Assembly (NCBI GenBank): GCA_017934745.1
Contig: JAGBIY010000050.1
Span: forward strand, 1 to 41,008
Origin: Treponema sp.
Lineage (GTDB): Bacteria > Spirochaetota > Spirochaetia > Treponematales > Treponemataceae
Reading direction: 5' to 3'
Length of the DNA stretch: 41,008 bases
Positions 28,764-37,257 of this stretch are shown here, piece after piece. The first letter of the stretch is position 1. Each line of letters opens with the position of its first letter. Below the pieces are notes generated by a model, which saw only the letters and a program-made list of their open reading frames with translations, did not search any database and was not told where the DNA came from. The translations under genes and the position numbers were made by a program.

Positions 28764-30374
28764 ATGGTTCCGCGTGTTTTGGTTTCCGCAACGTCTTCTT
28801 CAAGTGGAAAGACGACAGTTGTTTGTGCGTTGGCGAAGGCCATAGGCCGTCTCTTCTCGAAAAAAACATCGATAGTCAAGATTGGTCCAGACTACATAGA
28901 TCCGCTTTTCCATTCGAAGGTTGCGGGCGCGAGGACCGGCAACATCGACTTGTTCTTCAACTCCGTGCCCGATGCCGTCTCGGTTTTCGAGAGGGATGTC
29001 TACGGCTCCGACCTCGCGCTTCTTGAGGGGGCGATGGGGTTCTACGATGGTGTCTCGAACTCCGTGGAGGCAAGCTCTTTCCGTGTCGCTCAGGCTTTGG
29101 AATGTCCAGTCCTGCTTGTCGTCGACGCGAAGGGGAAGGGTGTCTCAATCTGCGCCGAAGTCAAGGGCATAATCGATCTTCAGCGCAGCTTCGAGGAAAA
29201 TCTCCTTGACTTGATTCCAAAGTCCAGGTTCGCGGTGCTTTTGAACCGGTGCTCGAAAAGTTCGTTCGACTCTCTCTCCAAAAAGATAACTGAAGTGTGC
29301 GGAGTGGAGACAATCGGGTTCGTGGAGGACAATCCCGCGTTTTTCATCGGCTCCCGCCATCTGGGGCTTGTCACTCCCGACGCCGTGAATGGCCTGGATG
29401 GAAAGATTGAGGCTCTTGCGTCTTCCGTCGAGCGCACCGTCGACTTCGCGCGCCTCTTTGATCTAGCTCGCCGTTCCGTTCCATTGTCCGACAGAAAGGC
29501 GGTGAACGAAGAGGAGGAGCTTTCCCGCAAGAGAATCGCTTCGTTCGTTCCTCCCGTGTCGTTCGTTCCGTCAGTGCGCATAGCCGTCGCCAGGGACGAC
29601 GCTTTCTGCTTCTATTACCGCGAGAACTTCGACATGCTGCGCTTTTTCGGCGCGGAGTTGAGTTTTTTCTCTCCATTGAGGAACGAGCCTGTGCCGGACG
29701 GCTGCTCCGGATTGTACATCGGCGGCGGATATCCAGAGCTTTTCTGGTCGACACTGCTGGACAGCCGCGCTTCCGCTTTTTCCATAAGGAGGTTCTGCCT
29801 GTCCGGCGCGCCGGTCTTCGCGGAATGCGGCGGATTCATGTATCTCCAGATGCTGGGAGTCCTGCCGGGAAGCTTCGAGAAGAAGGATAGGCTCGTCAGG
29901 TTCGGCTATGTGGAGCTTGAGGCGCTGGAGGACAGTTTCCTTCTCAAAAAAGGGGAGAAGGTGCGCGGCCACGAGTTCCACTATTTCGACTCGACCGACA
30001 ACGGGGAGTCGTTCAAGGCGGCGAAGCCGAACGGAAAGACGTGGCTCTGCGAGAAGATCGCATCTCCTGAGTGCAGGGTGAAAAAAGGGTGCGGAGTCCA
30101 GTTACCGTCAATCGAGAAGAACATCGTGGCCGGTTTTCCGCATCTGTATTTTCCGTCGAATCCATCCGTTGCGGAGAACTTCGTGGATGCGGCTCTTTTC
30201 CACGCTTCCGTCTCGGCTTCTGACTTTGCGTCTGGCTCCAAGTTGTGCGGCGGCTGCTCCGGGTGCGCGACCTGCCCTTCCAGGAACGGCGGCCCCGGAT
30301 GCGGGGGATGCGGCGGCTGCAAAACTGCCGGCGGCACCGCTGGAGGAATTGGAGAACAATTCTCTGAAATCTGA
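28764..30374 (+). CDS. cbiA: Cobyrinate a,c-diamide synthase with Cys-rich tail
   Basis: 536 residues. The N-terminal ATP-binding domain has SATSSSSGKTTVVCALA and KIGPDYIDPLFH; the C-terminal glutaminase has GLYIGGGYPELF and PVFAECGGFMYL with the catalytic Cys. It amidates the a and c acetates of the corrin. Residues 495-519 form an extra tail with seven cysteines in CxxC steps (CGGCSGCATC and CGGCGGC), then a Gly-rich end. That tail is not part of the normal enzyme. Start ATG 28764 has only a weak GGTGG upstream; a frame start at 28731 overlaps the phosphatase. Confidence 0.92.
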   Translation: MVPRVLVSATSSSSGKTTVVCALAKAIGRLFSKKTSIVKIGPDYIDPLFHSKVAGARTGNIDLFFNSVPDAVSVFERDVYGSDLALLEGAMGFYDGVSNSVEASSFRVAQALECPVLLVVDAKGKGVSICAEVKGIIDLQRSFEENLLDLIPKSRFAVLLNRCSKSSFDSLSKKITEVCGVETIGFVEDNPAFFIGSRHLGLVTPDAVNGLDGKIEALASSVERTVDFARLFDLARRSVPLSDRKAVNEEEELSRKRIASFVPPVSFVPSVRIAVARDDAFCFYYRENFDMLRFFGAELSFFSPLRNEPVPDGCSGLYIGGGYPELFWSTLLDSRASAFSIRRFCLSGAPVFAECGGFMYLQMLGVLPGSFEKKDRLVRFGYVELEALEDSFLLKKGEKVRGHEFHYFDSTDNGESFKAAKPNGKTWLCEKIASPECRVKKGCGVQLPSIEKNIVAGFPHLYFPSNPSVAENFVDAALFHASVSASDFASGSKLCGGCSGCATCPSRNGGPGCGGCGGCKTAGGTAGGIGEQFSEI

Positions 30375-30386
30375 TAATATTGACGA

Positions 30387-31433
30387 ATGATACTTTTGAT
30401 AGGTGGCGCTTTTTCCGGGCGCAGTTCTTTTGCTTTCAAGCTTGTTTCTTCGATTTCCGGTTCCACGGAGGATGAGAGAATGGCGTTCGTGCACAAGGTG
30501 GACGACGGTGATGCCGTGGAATTCCTCAATGAAACTACCGAAAAGAAAATCATCCCAGAGCTTTCCCGCGTTGTCGAGCGGATATCCTCGTTTCCCGTCG
30601 TTGTCGCGACCGAGATGGGGTGCGGTGTCGTTCCCGTCTCCGAGTCCGAGTCTCGCATTCGGGAGGCGAACGGTCGTCTGAACATCGCCCTTTCGTCAGT
30701 CGCGTCCACCGTCGTTCTCATGAATTCTGGAATTCCTACCGTCATAAAGGGAACTCTCGACACAAAGCGCGTTCCGTTCTCGCTTTCGTCGTTCGCCGTG
30801 ATATTCAGACACGGGCAGACTCTCTCCAACGTGAACAAGCAGTTCGCGGGCGGCGGTTCTGACGTTCCGTTGACGGCTCTTGGCGAGATGCAGGCTGTAG
30901 AAACCAGGGAGCGGATGCCGGAGCTTTTCTCGAAGTTCCAGACGCTTGTCCGCGGAAAAATCCTCAATCCCAGGCGCGTTTTCGTCTCTCCGATGGTGCG
31001 CGCGAGGAAGACCGCCGATATCCTTTTTCCCGATGCCGAAAAAGTCGTCGTGGAGGACATCCGCGAGATGAGGATGGGGCTTTTCGAGAACATGACCCAC
31101 GAGGAGCTTTCTGCCGGAAAATTCGCGGACGGGAGCGTGTCCGAGGACAACGCCGCCGTCTATCAACGCTGGCTCGACTCCAAGGGAAAACTCGCGACCC
31201 CGTCGTCCGCCGGATTCAAGGGCGAGTCCCAGGACGACTTCGTCAAGCGCACTGTAGCGGCGTTCGATGAAATCAGGGCGTCTCTTGATGAAGATGAGAT
31301 TCCAGTAATCGTGGCCCACGGTGGCGTCCAGATGTCTCTTTGCGAGATGCGCTTTTCGAAGAGCGGATTCTTGAAGAATCTGCACGATTGGCAGAGCGAG
31401 AACGCCATGTTCCGGTTTGGAGAGTTGAAGTAG
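30387..31433 (+). CDS. CobU-like domain fused to CobC-type phosphatase
   Basis: 348 residues. Residues 1-~135 resemble CobU: a P-loop region MILLIGGAFSGRSSFA and the C-terminal ATEMGCGVVPVSESESR with GRLNIALSSVASTVVL. The P-loop Lys is Arg12, and the middle with the guanylylated His (normally in RIxxHxxxRP) is absent, so kinase/guanylyltransferase activity is doubtful. Residues ~138-348 are a histidine phosphatase (VIFRHGQTLSNVN, REMRMGLFENMTHEEL, VIVAHGGVQ) like CobC, which removes phosphate from alpha-ribazole phosphate. No Shine-Dalgarno is seen; cbiA ends 12 bases before. Confidence 0.8.
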   Translation: MILLIGGAFSGRSSFAFKLVSSISGSTEDERMAFVHKVDDGDAVEFLNETTEKKIIPELSRVVERISSFPVVVATEMGCGVVPVSESESRIREANGRLNIALSSVASTVVLMNSGIPTVIKGTLDTKRVPFSLSSFAVIFRHGQTLSNVNKQFAGGGSDVPLTALGEMQAVETRERMPELFSKFQTLVRGKILNPRRVFVSPMVRARKTADILFPDAEKVVVEDIREMRMGLFENMTHEELSAGKFADGSVSEDNAAVYQRWLDSKGKLATPSSAGFKGESQDDFVKRTVAAFDEIRASLDEDEIPVIVAHGGVQMSLCEMRFSKSGFLKNLHDWQSENAMFRFGELK

Positions 31434-31465
31434 GCCGTCCACGGAGCTTTTCTTGAGTTGAAGCC

Positions 31466-32620
31466 ATGCTTTCGTTTTATCTTCTGCTCCATTTTTCAAC
31501 AGTGTTTTTCCGTCTCCCCCTTGTTTTCCTCGTCGATTTCATTCTGGGGGAGCCGTCTTTCATCGTCCATCCGGTCGTCCTGATGGGGCGGGCGGTCTCA
31601 CGTCTCGAAAAGCGGCTGCGTGTCATGTTCGGTTGCCCTTTTTCGGAAAATGGGGACGGAAAAGGATTAGGAAGCAGGAAGGCGAGGGAGCGTTTTTCAG
31701 GCTCGGTTCTCGCTCTCGTTGTCTCTTCCGTCTCGTTCGCGATTCCAGCCTCCGTGCTCCTCTGCATCCTCGCATTTTCGTCATCGTCGTTTTGCCTGGG
31801 AAGGAGTCTCCGCCTCTTTTCTTTTGATTTTCCTCTGTCCGCACTCGCCGTGTCGGCTTTCTTCATCCTCGATTTGTTTTGGGGATACCAGTGCGTCGCG
31901 GCCAGGTGCCTTTCTGACGAGGCCTCCAACATCGCGGAAAAACTTTCCATTTCAATTGAAGAAGGCCGCTCCGCAGTCGCCAGAATCGTAGGACGCGACA
32001 CTTCCCGTCTCGACCGTGAGGGTGTCGTCAAGGCTTGTGTCGAGAGCGTCGCCGAAAGCACGACAGACGGAATATTCTCCCCGCTATTTTTCTATGCGCT
32101 TGGAGGTTCGCCACTCGCGATGCTCCACAAGGCTGTCAACACGATGGATTCCATGATTGCCTACAAAAACGACAGGTACATTTTTTTCGGCTCGTTCGCT
32201 GCAAGGTTCGACGATGCGCTGAATTTCATTCCTGCAAGACTGGCGGCTCTCTTCATGGTTCTTTCCGTTTTCGTGCTGCGTGGCGCGTTCTTCATGCGCA
32301 ATCTCCATCCCGTGCGGGCTGTGAAGGTCTTTCTCCGCGACAGGTACAGACACTCCAGTCCGAATTCCGCACAGACTGAGAGCGTCGCCGCAGGAATGCT
32401 GGGAATCCGGCTGGGAGGGAATGCAGTTTATGAAGGAAAAATCGAGGAAAAGGAATTCATTGGAGACGAGACGAGGGAAGCTGACGTGTCCGACATAAAA
32501 ATTTCCGTCTCCGTGATGTATTTTTCTTCGGCGTTGTTCGTAGCCGCCTTGTCCGTTTTGTTTTTCGCTGTGGCCGGGAATCCGTCCATGTCGTCTTTTT
32601 GGGAGGTCGTCCGAAAATGA
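31466..32620 (+). CDS. cbiB: Adenosylcobinamide-phosphate synthase
   Basis: 384 residues, with several membrane segments. Signatures are FLVDFILGEPSFIVHPVVLMG, CVESVAESTTDGIFSPLFF and NTMDSMIAYKNDRY. CbiB joins aminopropanol (or its phosphate made by CobD) to cobyric acid at the membrane. It is longer than usual because of a Ser-rich stretch between the first and second hydrophobic segments. It ends in an ATGA overlap with the CobD-CbiP fusion, which makes and uses the partner substrates. Confidence 0.92.
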   Translation: MLSFYLLLHFSTVFFRLPLVFLVDFILGEPSFIVHPVVLMGRAVSRLEKRLRVMFGCPFSENGDGKGLGSRKARERFSGSVLALVVSSVSFAIPASVLLCILAFSSSSFCLGRSLRLFSFDFPLSALAVSAFFILDLFWGYQCVAARCLSDEASNIAEKLSISIEEGRSAVARIVGRDTSRLDREGVVKACVESVAESTTDGIFSPLFFYALGGSPLAMLHKAVNTMDSMIAYKNDRYIFFGSFAARFDDALNFIPARLAALFMVLSVFVLRGAFFMRNLHPVRAVKVFLRDRYRHSSPNSAQTESVAAGMLGIRLGGNAVYEGKIEEKEFIGDETREADVSDIKISVSVMYFSSALFVAALSVLFFAVAGNPSMSSFWEVVRK

Positions 32621-35301
32621 GCGGTTTTTGTTTCTCTGGGAAAAGGCACGGAGGTTCCGTTTCCAATCGTGTTTTGGATTTTTCCGCGAACACCAGCCCT
32701 CTTGGAATGCATCCTGCTTCTTCACGGGCGTTGGCGCGCGTTTCTCTTGAAGATTCCGCAGCCGCCGCCTATCCCGATTCCGAATGCGCTGGATTGAGGA
32801 GTCTGCTAGGGGAATTCTGGTCTTTTCCCCCGGAGTCCATAATATGCGGAAACGGAGCCTCGGAGTTGATTCATCTTGTTTCCGGCGTGTTCTTTTCAGG
32901 CACCGCTTCCGTTTTGGAGCCGGCCTTTTCCGAATACGGAATTTCGCTTGGGAAGGCGAAGAAGAACATGAAAAAAGCCTCCGTGAAAGGAATCTTCGCG
33001 GATTATGATGATGAAGCGTCGTTCTCCAGTATCAGCCTTCCGTCCGGAAATTCGGTTCTCTTCGCGGCTTCTCCGTCGAACCCTTTGGGAAAAGTTCTTT
33101 CGTTCAATCAGATTCTCTCGTTGGAGAAGGAGTGCGAGCGCACAGGTAGCGTTTTCGTTCTCGACTCCTGCTTCTGCCAGTTCTCAAAGCGCGCGGAAAA
33201 CGTTTTGAGAAGCGTCATAGAGCGCAGGGACGATTTCCCGAACCTCGTTGTCCTGAACGCTTTCACGAAATTCTATGGAATGGCGGGAATCAGGCTTGGG
33301 TACGCGCTCTGCTTTTCGGAGGGGACTTCCGCAACGCTGCGTTCCTCGGTTGTTCCGTGGTCGGTGGGCTATGTCGCGCAAAAGTGCGGAGAGGCCGTTC
33401 TGGAAAGCGAGATTGCAGGCACCGACTTTTGCCCCCCGTCGTCGTGGACGCTCATGATGCGCGCCCATGTCGAATCCGAGCGCAGGCGGTTCGAGACGCT
33501 GTTCGAAAGGTGCGGAGTCGAATTCGTGAAGTCCGAGGCGAATTTCATCTCGTTCAAGTTCCGTTTTCCGCCTTCTGCTTTCGTGCGGGAAGAAGGCAGC
33601 GTCGTGGAAAAATCCGGCGATGCCGCTTTCTCGCGTTCAACAAGCTCCTTCGACGGAATCGATTCCGTCATCATGCGGTCGTGCGCGGATTTCCCGTCGC
33701 TCGGAGAGGACTGGCACAGGCTCGCCATAAAGAGCGTCCATGAGAACGACTTGATGCTCTCCTGTCTTGGCGGGATGTTCGGAGAAAGCAACCGGGAGGA
33801 AATCCGGCGCGAAAAGAGGGCGAAGTGCCTGATGGTGCAGGGGACGATGTCGAATTCGGGGAAGTCGCTTTTGGTCGCGGCTCTTTGCAGGATTTTCAGG
33901 AACGACGGGTTCCGAGTCGCGCCTTTCAAGAGCCAGAACATGGCGTTGAATTCTGGCGTGACAGCGGACGGGAAGGAGATGGGGCGCGCACAGATAATGC
34001 AGGCCGAGGCCGCACGCGCCCTTCCTGATGTCAGAATGAACCCGGTTCTCCTGAAGCCGAATTCGGAATCAGGAAGCCAAGTCATCGTCGACGGGGAGAT
34101 TCTCTGCTCGATGTCCGCGAAGGATTATTTCTCATACCGGAAAGAACTGATGCCGCGGATAATGGAGTCGTTCGAGTCCCTTTCCGAGGAGAACGACATA
34201 ATCGTCATCGAAGGCGCCGGAAGCCCCGCCGAGATAAACCTCCGCGAGAACGACATCGTGAACATGGGGCTTGCGGATCGGATCGGCGCGCCTGTGCTGA
34301 TTGTGGGCGACATAGACAGGGGTGGGGTCTTCGCTTCTCTTTACGGAACTTTCGCCCTGCTCAAGGAACGCGAGAGGAATCTCGTGAAGGGCTTCATCGT
34401 GAACAAATTCAGGGGCGACGTTTCGCTTCTTGGGAACGGGCTTTCAATGCTCAGGGATTTGACGGGCAGGGATGTGCTCGGTGTCGTTCCGTACATGAGC
34501 GGCTTGAGGATTGACGACGAAGATTCCCTTTCCGATTCTCTTTCTGGAAAATGTGGAGAAGAAAAAAAACTTCTGAAAATAGCGGTCGTCCGTCTTCCGT
34601 ACATCTCGAATTTCACGGATTTGGAAAGTTTCGCAAGGCTTCCGTTCGTCGGCGTCGAATTCTTCGATTCCGCAGACGCATTCGACATGGACGCGGATTT
34701 GCTCGTCATTCCAGGAAGCAAAAATTCAGTGAAGTCAATGGAATTCTTGGACGACAGTGGAATATCGGACAAAATCCGTTCGTTCGCCGTCGGGAAGCCG
34801 GTTGTCGGTGTCTGTGGTGGATTCCAGCTTCTGGGCGAGATTCTCGACGATTCCGCCGGCAACGAGGACTCTTCGGCAAAGAAGGTGAGGGGACTTTCCC
34901 TTCTGCCGACGCGCACGTTCTTTGATTCAAAAAAAATTAGGGTCCTTGTCTCCGAGAATCTTCCTCCGCTGGACGGGTTCTTCTCGTTCCTTTCTGGTAA
35001 AAAGGCTTGCGGATATGAAATACACCAGGGAAGCACGTCAATCGCAGGAAATGATGGATGTATCCGAATCCTCTCGAAAGGAAACGTTCTTGGAACATAC
35101 ATCCACGGATTTTTCGATTCCTCCGAGATTGTCTCTTCAATACTCTGCGCGCTGGCAAAAAAGAGGGGTGTTGAAATTCCCCCTTTCGGAGATTTCAGGA
35201 CGGAGAAGGATGCCGAATTCGACCGGCTCGAAAGAATCGTGCGCGGGAGTGTCGACGTTGGAAAACTCTACGAGATTATGGGAATCGACAGGAAGGTGTG
35301 A
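32617..35301 (+). CDS. CobD-CbiP fusion: threonine-phosphate decarboxylase plus cobyric acid synthase
   Basis: 894 residues. Residues 1-~390 are a PLP fold-type I enzyme like CobD (VLDFSANTSPLGMHP, CGNGASELIHLV, FAASPSNPLGK, AFTKFYGMAGIRLGYA with PLP Lys218). Residues ~400-894 are CbiP (VQGTMSNSGKSLLVAALCR at 405, FKSQNMALNSGVTADG, DIDRGGVFASLYG, GVCGGFQLLG with glutaminase Cys733). CobD makes aminopropanol phosphate; CbiP amidates four side chains. The two give both substrates of CbiB, encoded just upstream. The ATG overlaps the cbiB stop; GGGAGG lies 11 bases upstream. The frame shows no break at the linker. Confidence 0.9.
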   Translation: MSGFCFSGKRHGGSVSNRVLDFSANTSPLGMHPASSRALARVSLEDSAAAAYPDSECAGLRSLLGEFWSFPPESIICGNGASELIHLVSGVFFSGTASVLEPAFSEYGISLGKAKKNMKKASVKGIFADYDDEASFSSISLPSGNSVLFAASPSNPLGKVLSFNQILSLEKECERTGSVFVLDSCFCQFSKRAENVLRSVIERRDDFPNLVVLNAFTKFYGMAGIRLGYALCFSEGTSATLRSSVVPWSVGYVAQKCGEAVLESEIAGTDFCPPSSWTLMMRAHVESERRRFETLFERCGVEFVKSEANFISFKFRFPPSAFVREEGSVVEKSGDAAFSRSTSSFDGIDSVIMRSCADFPSLGEDWHRLAIKSVHENDLMLSCLGGMFGESNREEIRREKRAKCLMVQGTMSNSGKSLLVAALCRIFRNDGFRVAPFKSQNMALNSGVTADGKEMGRAQIMQAEAARALPDVRMNPVLLKPNSESGSQVIVDGEILCSMSAKDYFSYRKELMPRIMESFESLSEENDIIVIEGAGSPAEINLRENDIVNMGLADRIGAPVLIVGDIDRGGVFASLYGTFALLKERERNLVKGFIVNKFRGDVSLLGNGLSMLRDLTGRDVLGVVPYMSGLRIDDEDSLSDSLSGKCGEEKKLLKIAVVRLPYISNFTDLESFARLPFVGVEFFDSADAFDMDADLLVIPGSKNSVKSMEFLDDSGISDKIRSFAVGKPVVGVCGGFQLLGEILDDSAGNEDSSAKKVRGLSLLPTRTFFDSKKIRVLVSENLPPLDGFFSFLSGKKACGYEIHQGSTSIAGNDGCIRILSKGNVLGTYIHGFFDSSEIVSSILCALAKKRGVEIPPFGDFRTEKDAEFDRLERIVRGSVDVGKLYEIMGIDRKV

Positions 35302-35304
35302 GAT

Positions 35305-35826
35305 ATGGTTCACTTGTATCACGGAGACGGAAAAGGGAAGACGACCGCCGCCATTGGGCTTTCCGTGCGGTCGTTGGGGAACAGGATTCCCGTCGTTTTC
35401 GTCCAGTTCCTGAAGTCGCGGGATGTCGGCGAAATCAGGATGCTTGAGAAAATGGGAGCGAAACTGTTCCGCGGAAAGTCGTGCGGGAAATTCACGTTCC
35501 AAATGAGCGACGAGGAGAAGCGGGAGACAAGGCGCATTTCAATCGGGAATTTCAATTCTGCGATGGAGTTGTGCTTGAAGCTTTCCAGAAAGTCGAGCGT
35601 CCTTCTTGTCTTGGACGAGATATGCGCCGCTTGGAACTCGAACATGGTGGACAAGGTGGATGTCGAATATCTTGTGACGAATCCCCCTGAGAATGTGGAA
35701 ATCGTCCTCACCGGCCGAAATCCGCCAGATGTTTTCCTGAAAATGGCCGATTACGCGACGGAGATGAAAAAAGAGAAGCATCCGTTCGACAACGGAGTGG
35801 AAGCCAGAAAGGGGGTGGAATTTTGA
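35305..35826 (+). CDS. cobO: Cob(I)yrinic acid a,c-diamide adenosyltransferase
   Basis: 173 residues. The P-loop HGDGKGKTTAAIGL, then VFVQFLKSRD, LLVLDEICAAWN and IVLTGRNPP, are those of the CobA/CobO/BtuR family. It adds the adenosyl group to Co(I). It starts 3 bases after the fusion gene, with its AAGGTG inside that gene's end, and its stop overlaps cbiC (TTGA). Confidence 0.93.
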   Translation: MVHLYHGDGKGKTTAAIGLSVRSLGNRIPVVFVQFLKSRDVGEIRMLEKMGAKLFRGKSCGKFTFQMSDEEKRETRRISIGNFNSAMELCLKLSRKSSVLLVLDEICAAWNSNMVDKVDVEYLVTNPPENVEIVLTGRNPPDVFLKMADYATEMKKEKHPFDNGVEARKGVEF

Positions 35827-36500
35827 CACTGTACGAGAATCTTCCTGAATTTTCTTCGATAGAGCATCATCTTCCTTCCGAGATTGAATCCGCGAGCATG
35901 AGGACGATAATGTCGGAGCTTTCCGAAATGGGAATATCCGTCGAAAAAGAGAACGAGCCTGTGGTCCTCCGGTGCATACACGCGTCCGCCGATTTCGACT
36001 ACGCGAGGAGCCTTGTGTTTTCCTCAGGCGCGGTCAGAAAACTGTCTTCGATTCTCGCACACGAGCGTCCCGTCATCGTGACCGACACCAACATGGCTCT
36101 CTCCGGGATTTCGGCTCCTGTTTGCGAAAAATTCGGCATCGAGAAAGTCTGCTTCATGGCAGACCCAGAAGTCGCCTCCGCGTCAAAAGCGAGCGGACTG
36201 ACACGCGCGGTCTGTTCCGTGGACAAAGCCGTCTCCCTTTTTTCCGGCCGCCCTGTCGTCTTCGCAGTCGGAAACGCCCCCACGGCCCTTGTCAGAATCC
36301 GTCAGCTTTTCGACGCTGGTGTCTTCCGTCCCGCCTTCGTGGTTGCGGCTCCCGTCGGATTCGTGAACGTAATCCCCGCCAAGAACCTCATCCTTGAAAG
36401 CCCCCTCGACTCCATCGTCGCCTCAGGCCGCAAAGGCGGAAGCCCAATCGCCGCCGCAATCCTGAACGCGGTGCTATATTCGCTTGCCAAGCGCGCTTGA
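35823..36500 (+). CDS. cbiC: Cobalt-precorrin-8 methylmutase
   Basis: 225 residues from a TTG start that overlaps the cobO stop; GGGGGTGG lies just upstream and no other start fits. The active-site His is in RCIHASADFDYA; TDTNMALSG, GNAPTALVRI and APVGFVNV are conserved. It moves the C11 methyl to C12 to form (cob)yrinate. It ends the cluster. No convincing terminator is seen in the 61 bases before the convergent tetR. Confidence 0.92.
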   Translation: MTLYENLPEFSSIEHHLPSEIESASMRTIMSELSEMGISVEKENEPVVLRCIHASADFDYARSLVFSSGAVRKLSSILAHERPVIVTDTNMALSGISAPVCEKFGIEKVCFMADPEVASASKASGLTRAVCSVDKAVSLFSGRPVVFAVGNAPTALVRIRQLFDAGVFRPAFVVAAPVGFVNVIPAKNLILESPLDSIVASGRKGGSPIAAAILNAVLYSLAKRA

Positions 36501-36561
36501 AAACAAAGAAGAAAAAAAATTTTATCGCTTTTTCGAGTCTTTTCGCACCGCAGTTTTTCCA

Positions 36562-37101
36562 TTACCCGAGGATTTCCTCCGCCAGAATCATGAAATATGA
36601 CGCGACCTGCTCCGGGCTGTCGGTGAACTTGCAGCCGGACCAGTATTTGAGCACGTCGCTGAAAGTCGAGGAGATGTGGGCGTGCACGAGCGCGGGAGGA
36701 AGTTTTGGAGTCGCGTCGAGCTTCTCGTCGCAGATTCGGGCGACCTTCTCGCCCATGCGCTTGTAGAAGACGTCGGCGGATTTCCCCAGAAGGAACGTCT
36801 TCGCCTTGCCCTCGTTGTCGCGTATGTGGATGAACATGTGGGTTATCTCGCCTTTCAGGTTGTTCTGGAACGCGTGCCCGTCCTTGTGCTCGATTTCGTC
36901 GAACACGTGGTGGATGAGGCTTTCGAGGATTTCGTCGAACACCTCGTCCTTGTTCAAGAAATTCTCGTAGAAAGTCGAGCGGCCTACGTTCGCCTTCTTT
37001 ATTATGTCCGCCACGGTGATGCTCTGGTACTCCTTGCGGCTCATGAGCGATTCAAGCGCACCTACAATCGCGTTCCGTGTTTTTTCGACCCTTCTGTCCA
37101 T
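36562..37101 (-). CDS. TetR/AcrR-family transcriptional regulator
   Basis: 179 residues. The N-terminal helix-turn-helix is clear: YQSITVADIIKKANVGRSTF then YENFLNKDEVFDEI. The C-terminal ligand domain is of the short type common in Firmicutes-like TetR proteins. It diverges from the metal ATPase gene across a 156-base region with a palindrome, so it likely represses itself and the ATPase. The ligand, perhaps a metal or a drug, is unknown. Confidence 0.85.
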   Translation of the reverse strand: MDRRVEKTRNAIVGALESLMSRKEYQSITVADIIKKANVGRSTFYENFLNKDEVFDEILESLIHHVFDEIEHKDGHAFQNNLKGEITHMFIHIRDNEGKAKTFLLGKSADVFYKRMGEKVARICDEKLDATPKLPPALVHAHISSTFSDVLKYWSGCKFTDSPEQVASYFMILAEEILG

Positions 37102-37257
37102 GTTTTTTTCCGTACAAATTCAGTTTTTTATCCGCTTTCGGACAAGTTCCGATTTCTGTTCTTACAATTGGACTTTCCTGCGTATATATTCATTGGCGAA
37201 CAGTGTGTCCGCTTCTGGATAGACTGTACCACATTTCTTTTTCAAGGGGTAGATTTT
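37102..37257. promoter_or_regulatory. Divergent promoter region with candidate TetR operator
   Basis: TCGGA (37138-37142), spacer CAAGT, TCCGA (37148-37152) is a perfect 5+5 palindrome midway between the two genes. TATATATT at 37183-37190 may be a -10 for the ATPase. AAGGGG (37244-37249) is its Shine-Dalgarno. Confidence 0.5.

Noticed and set aside
36676..37257. N-terminal extension of the metal ATPase
   Set aside because: It is antisense to tetR and shows no HMA or membrane pattern.
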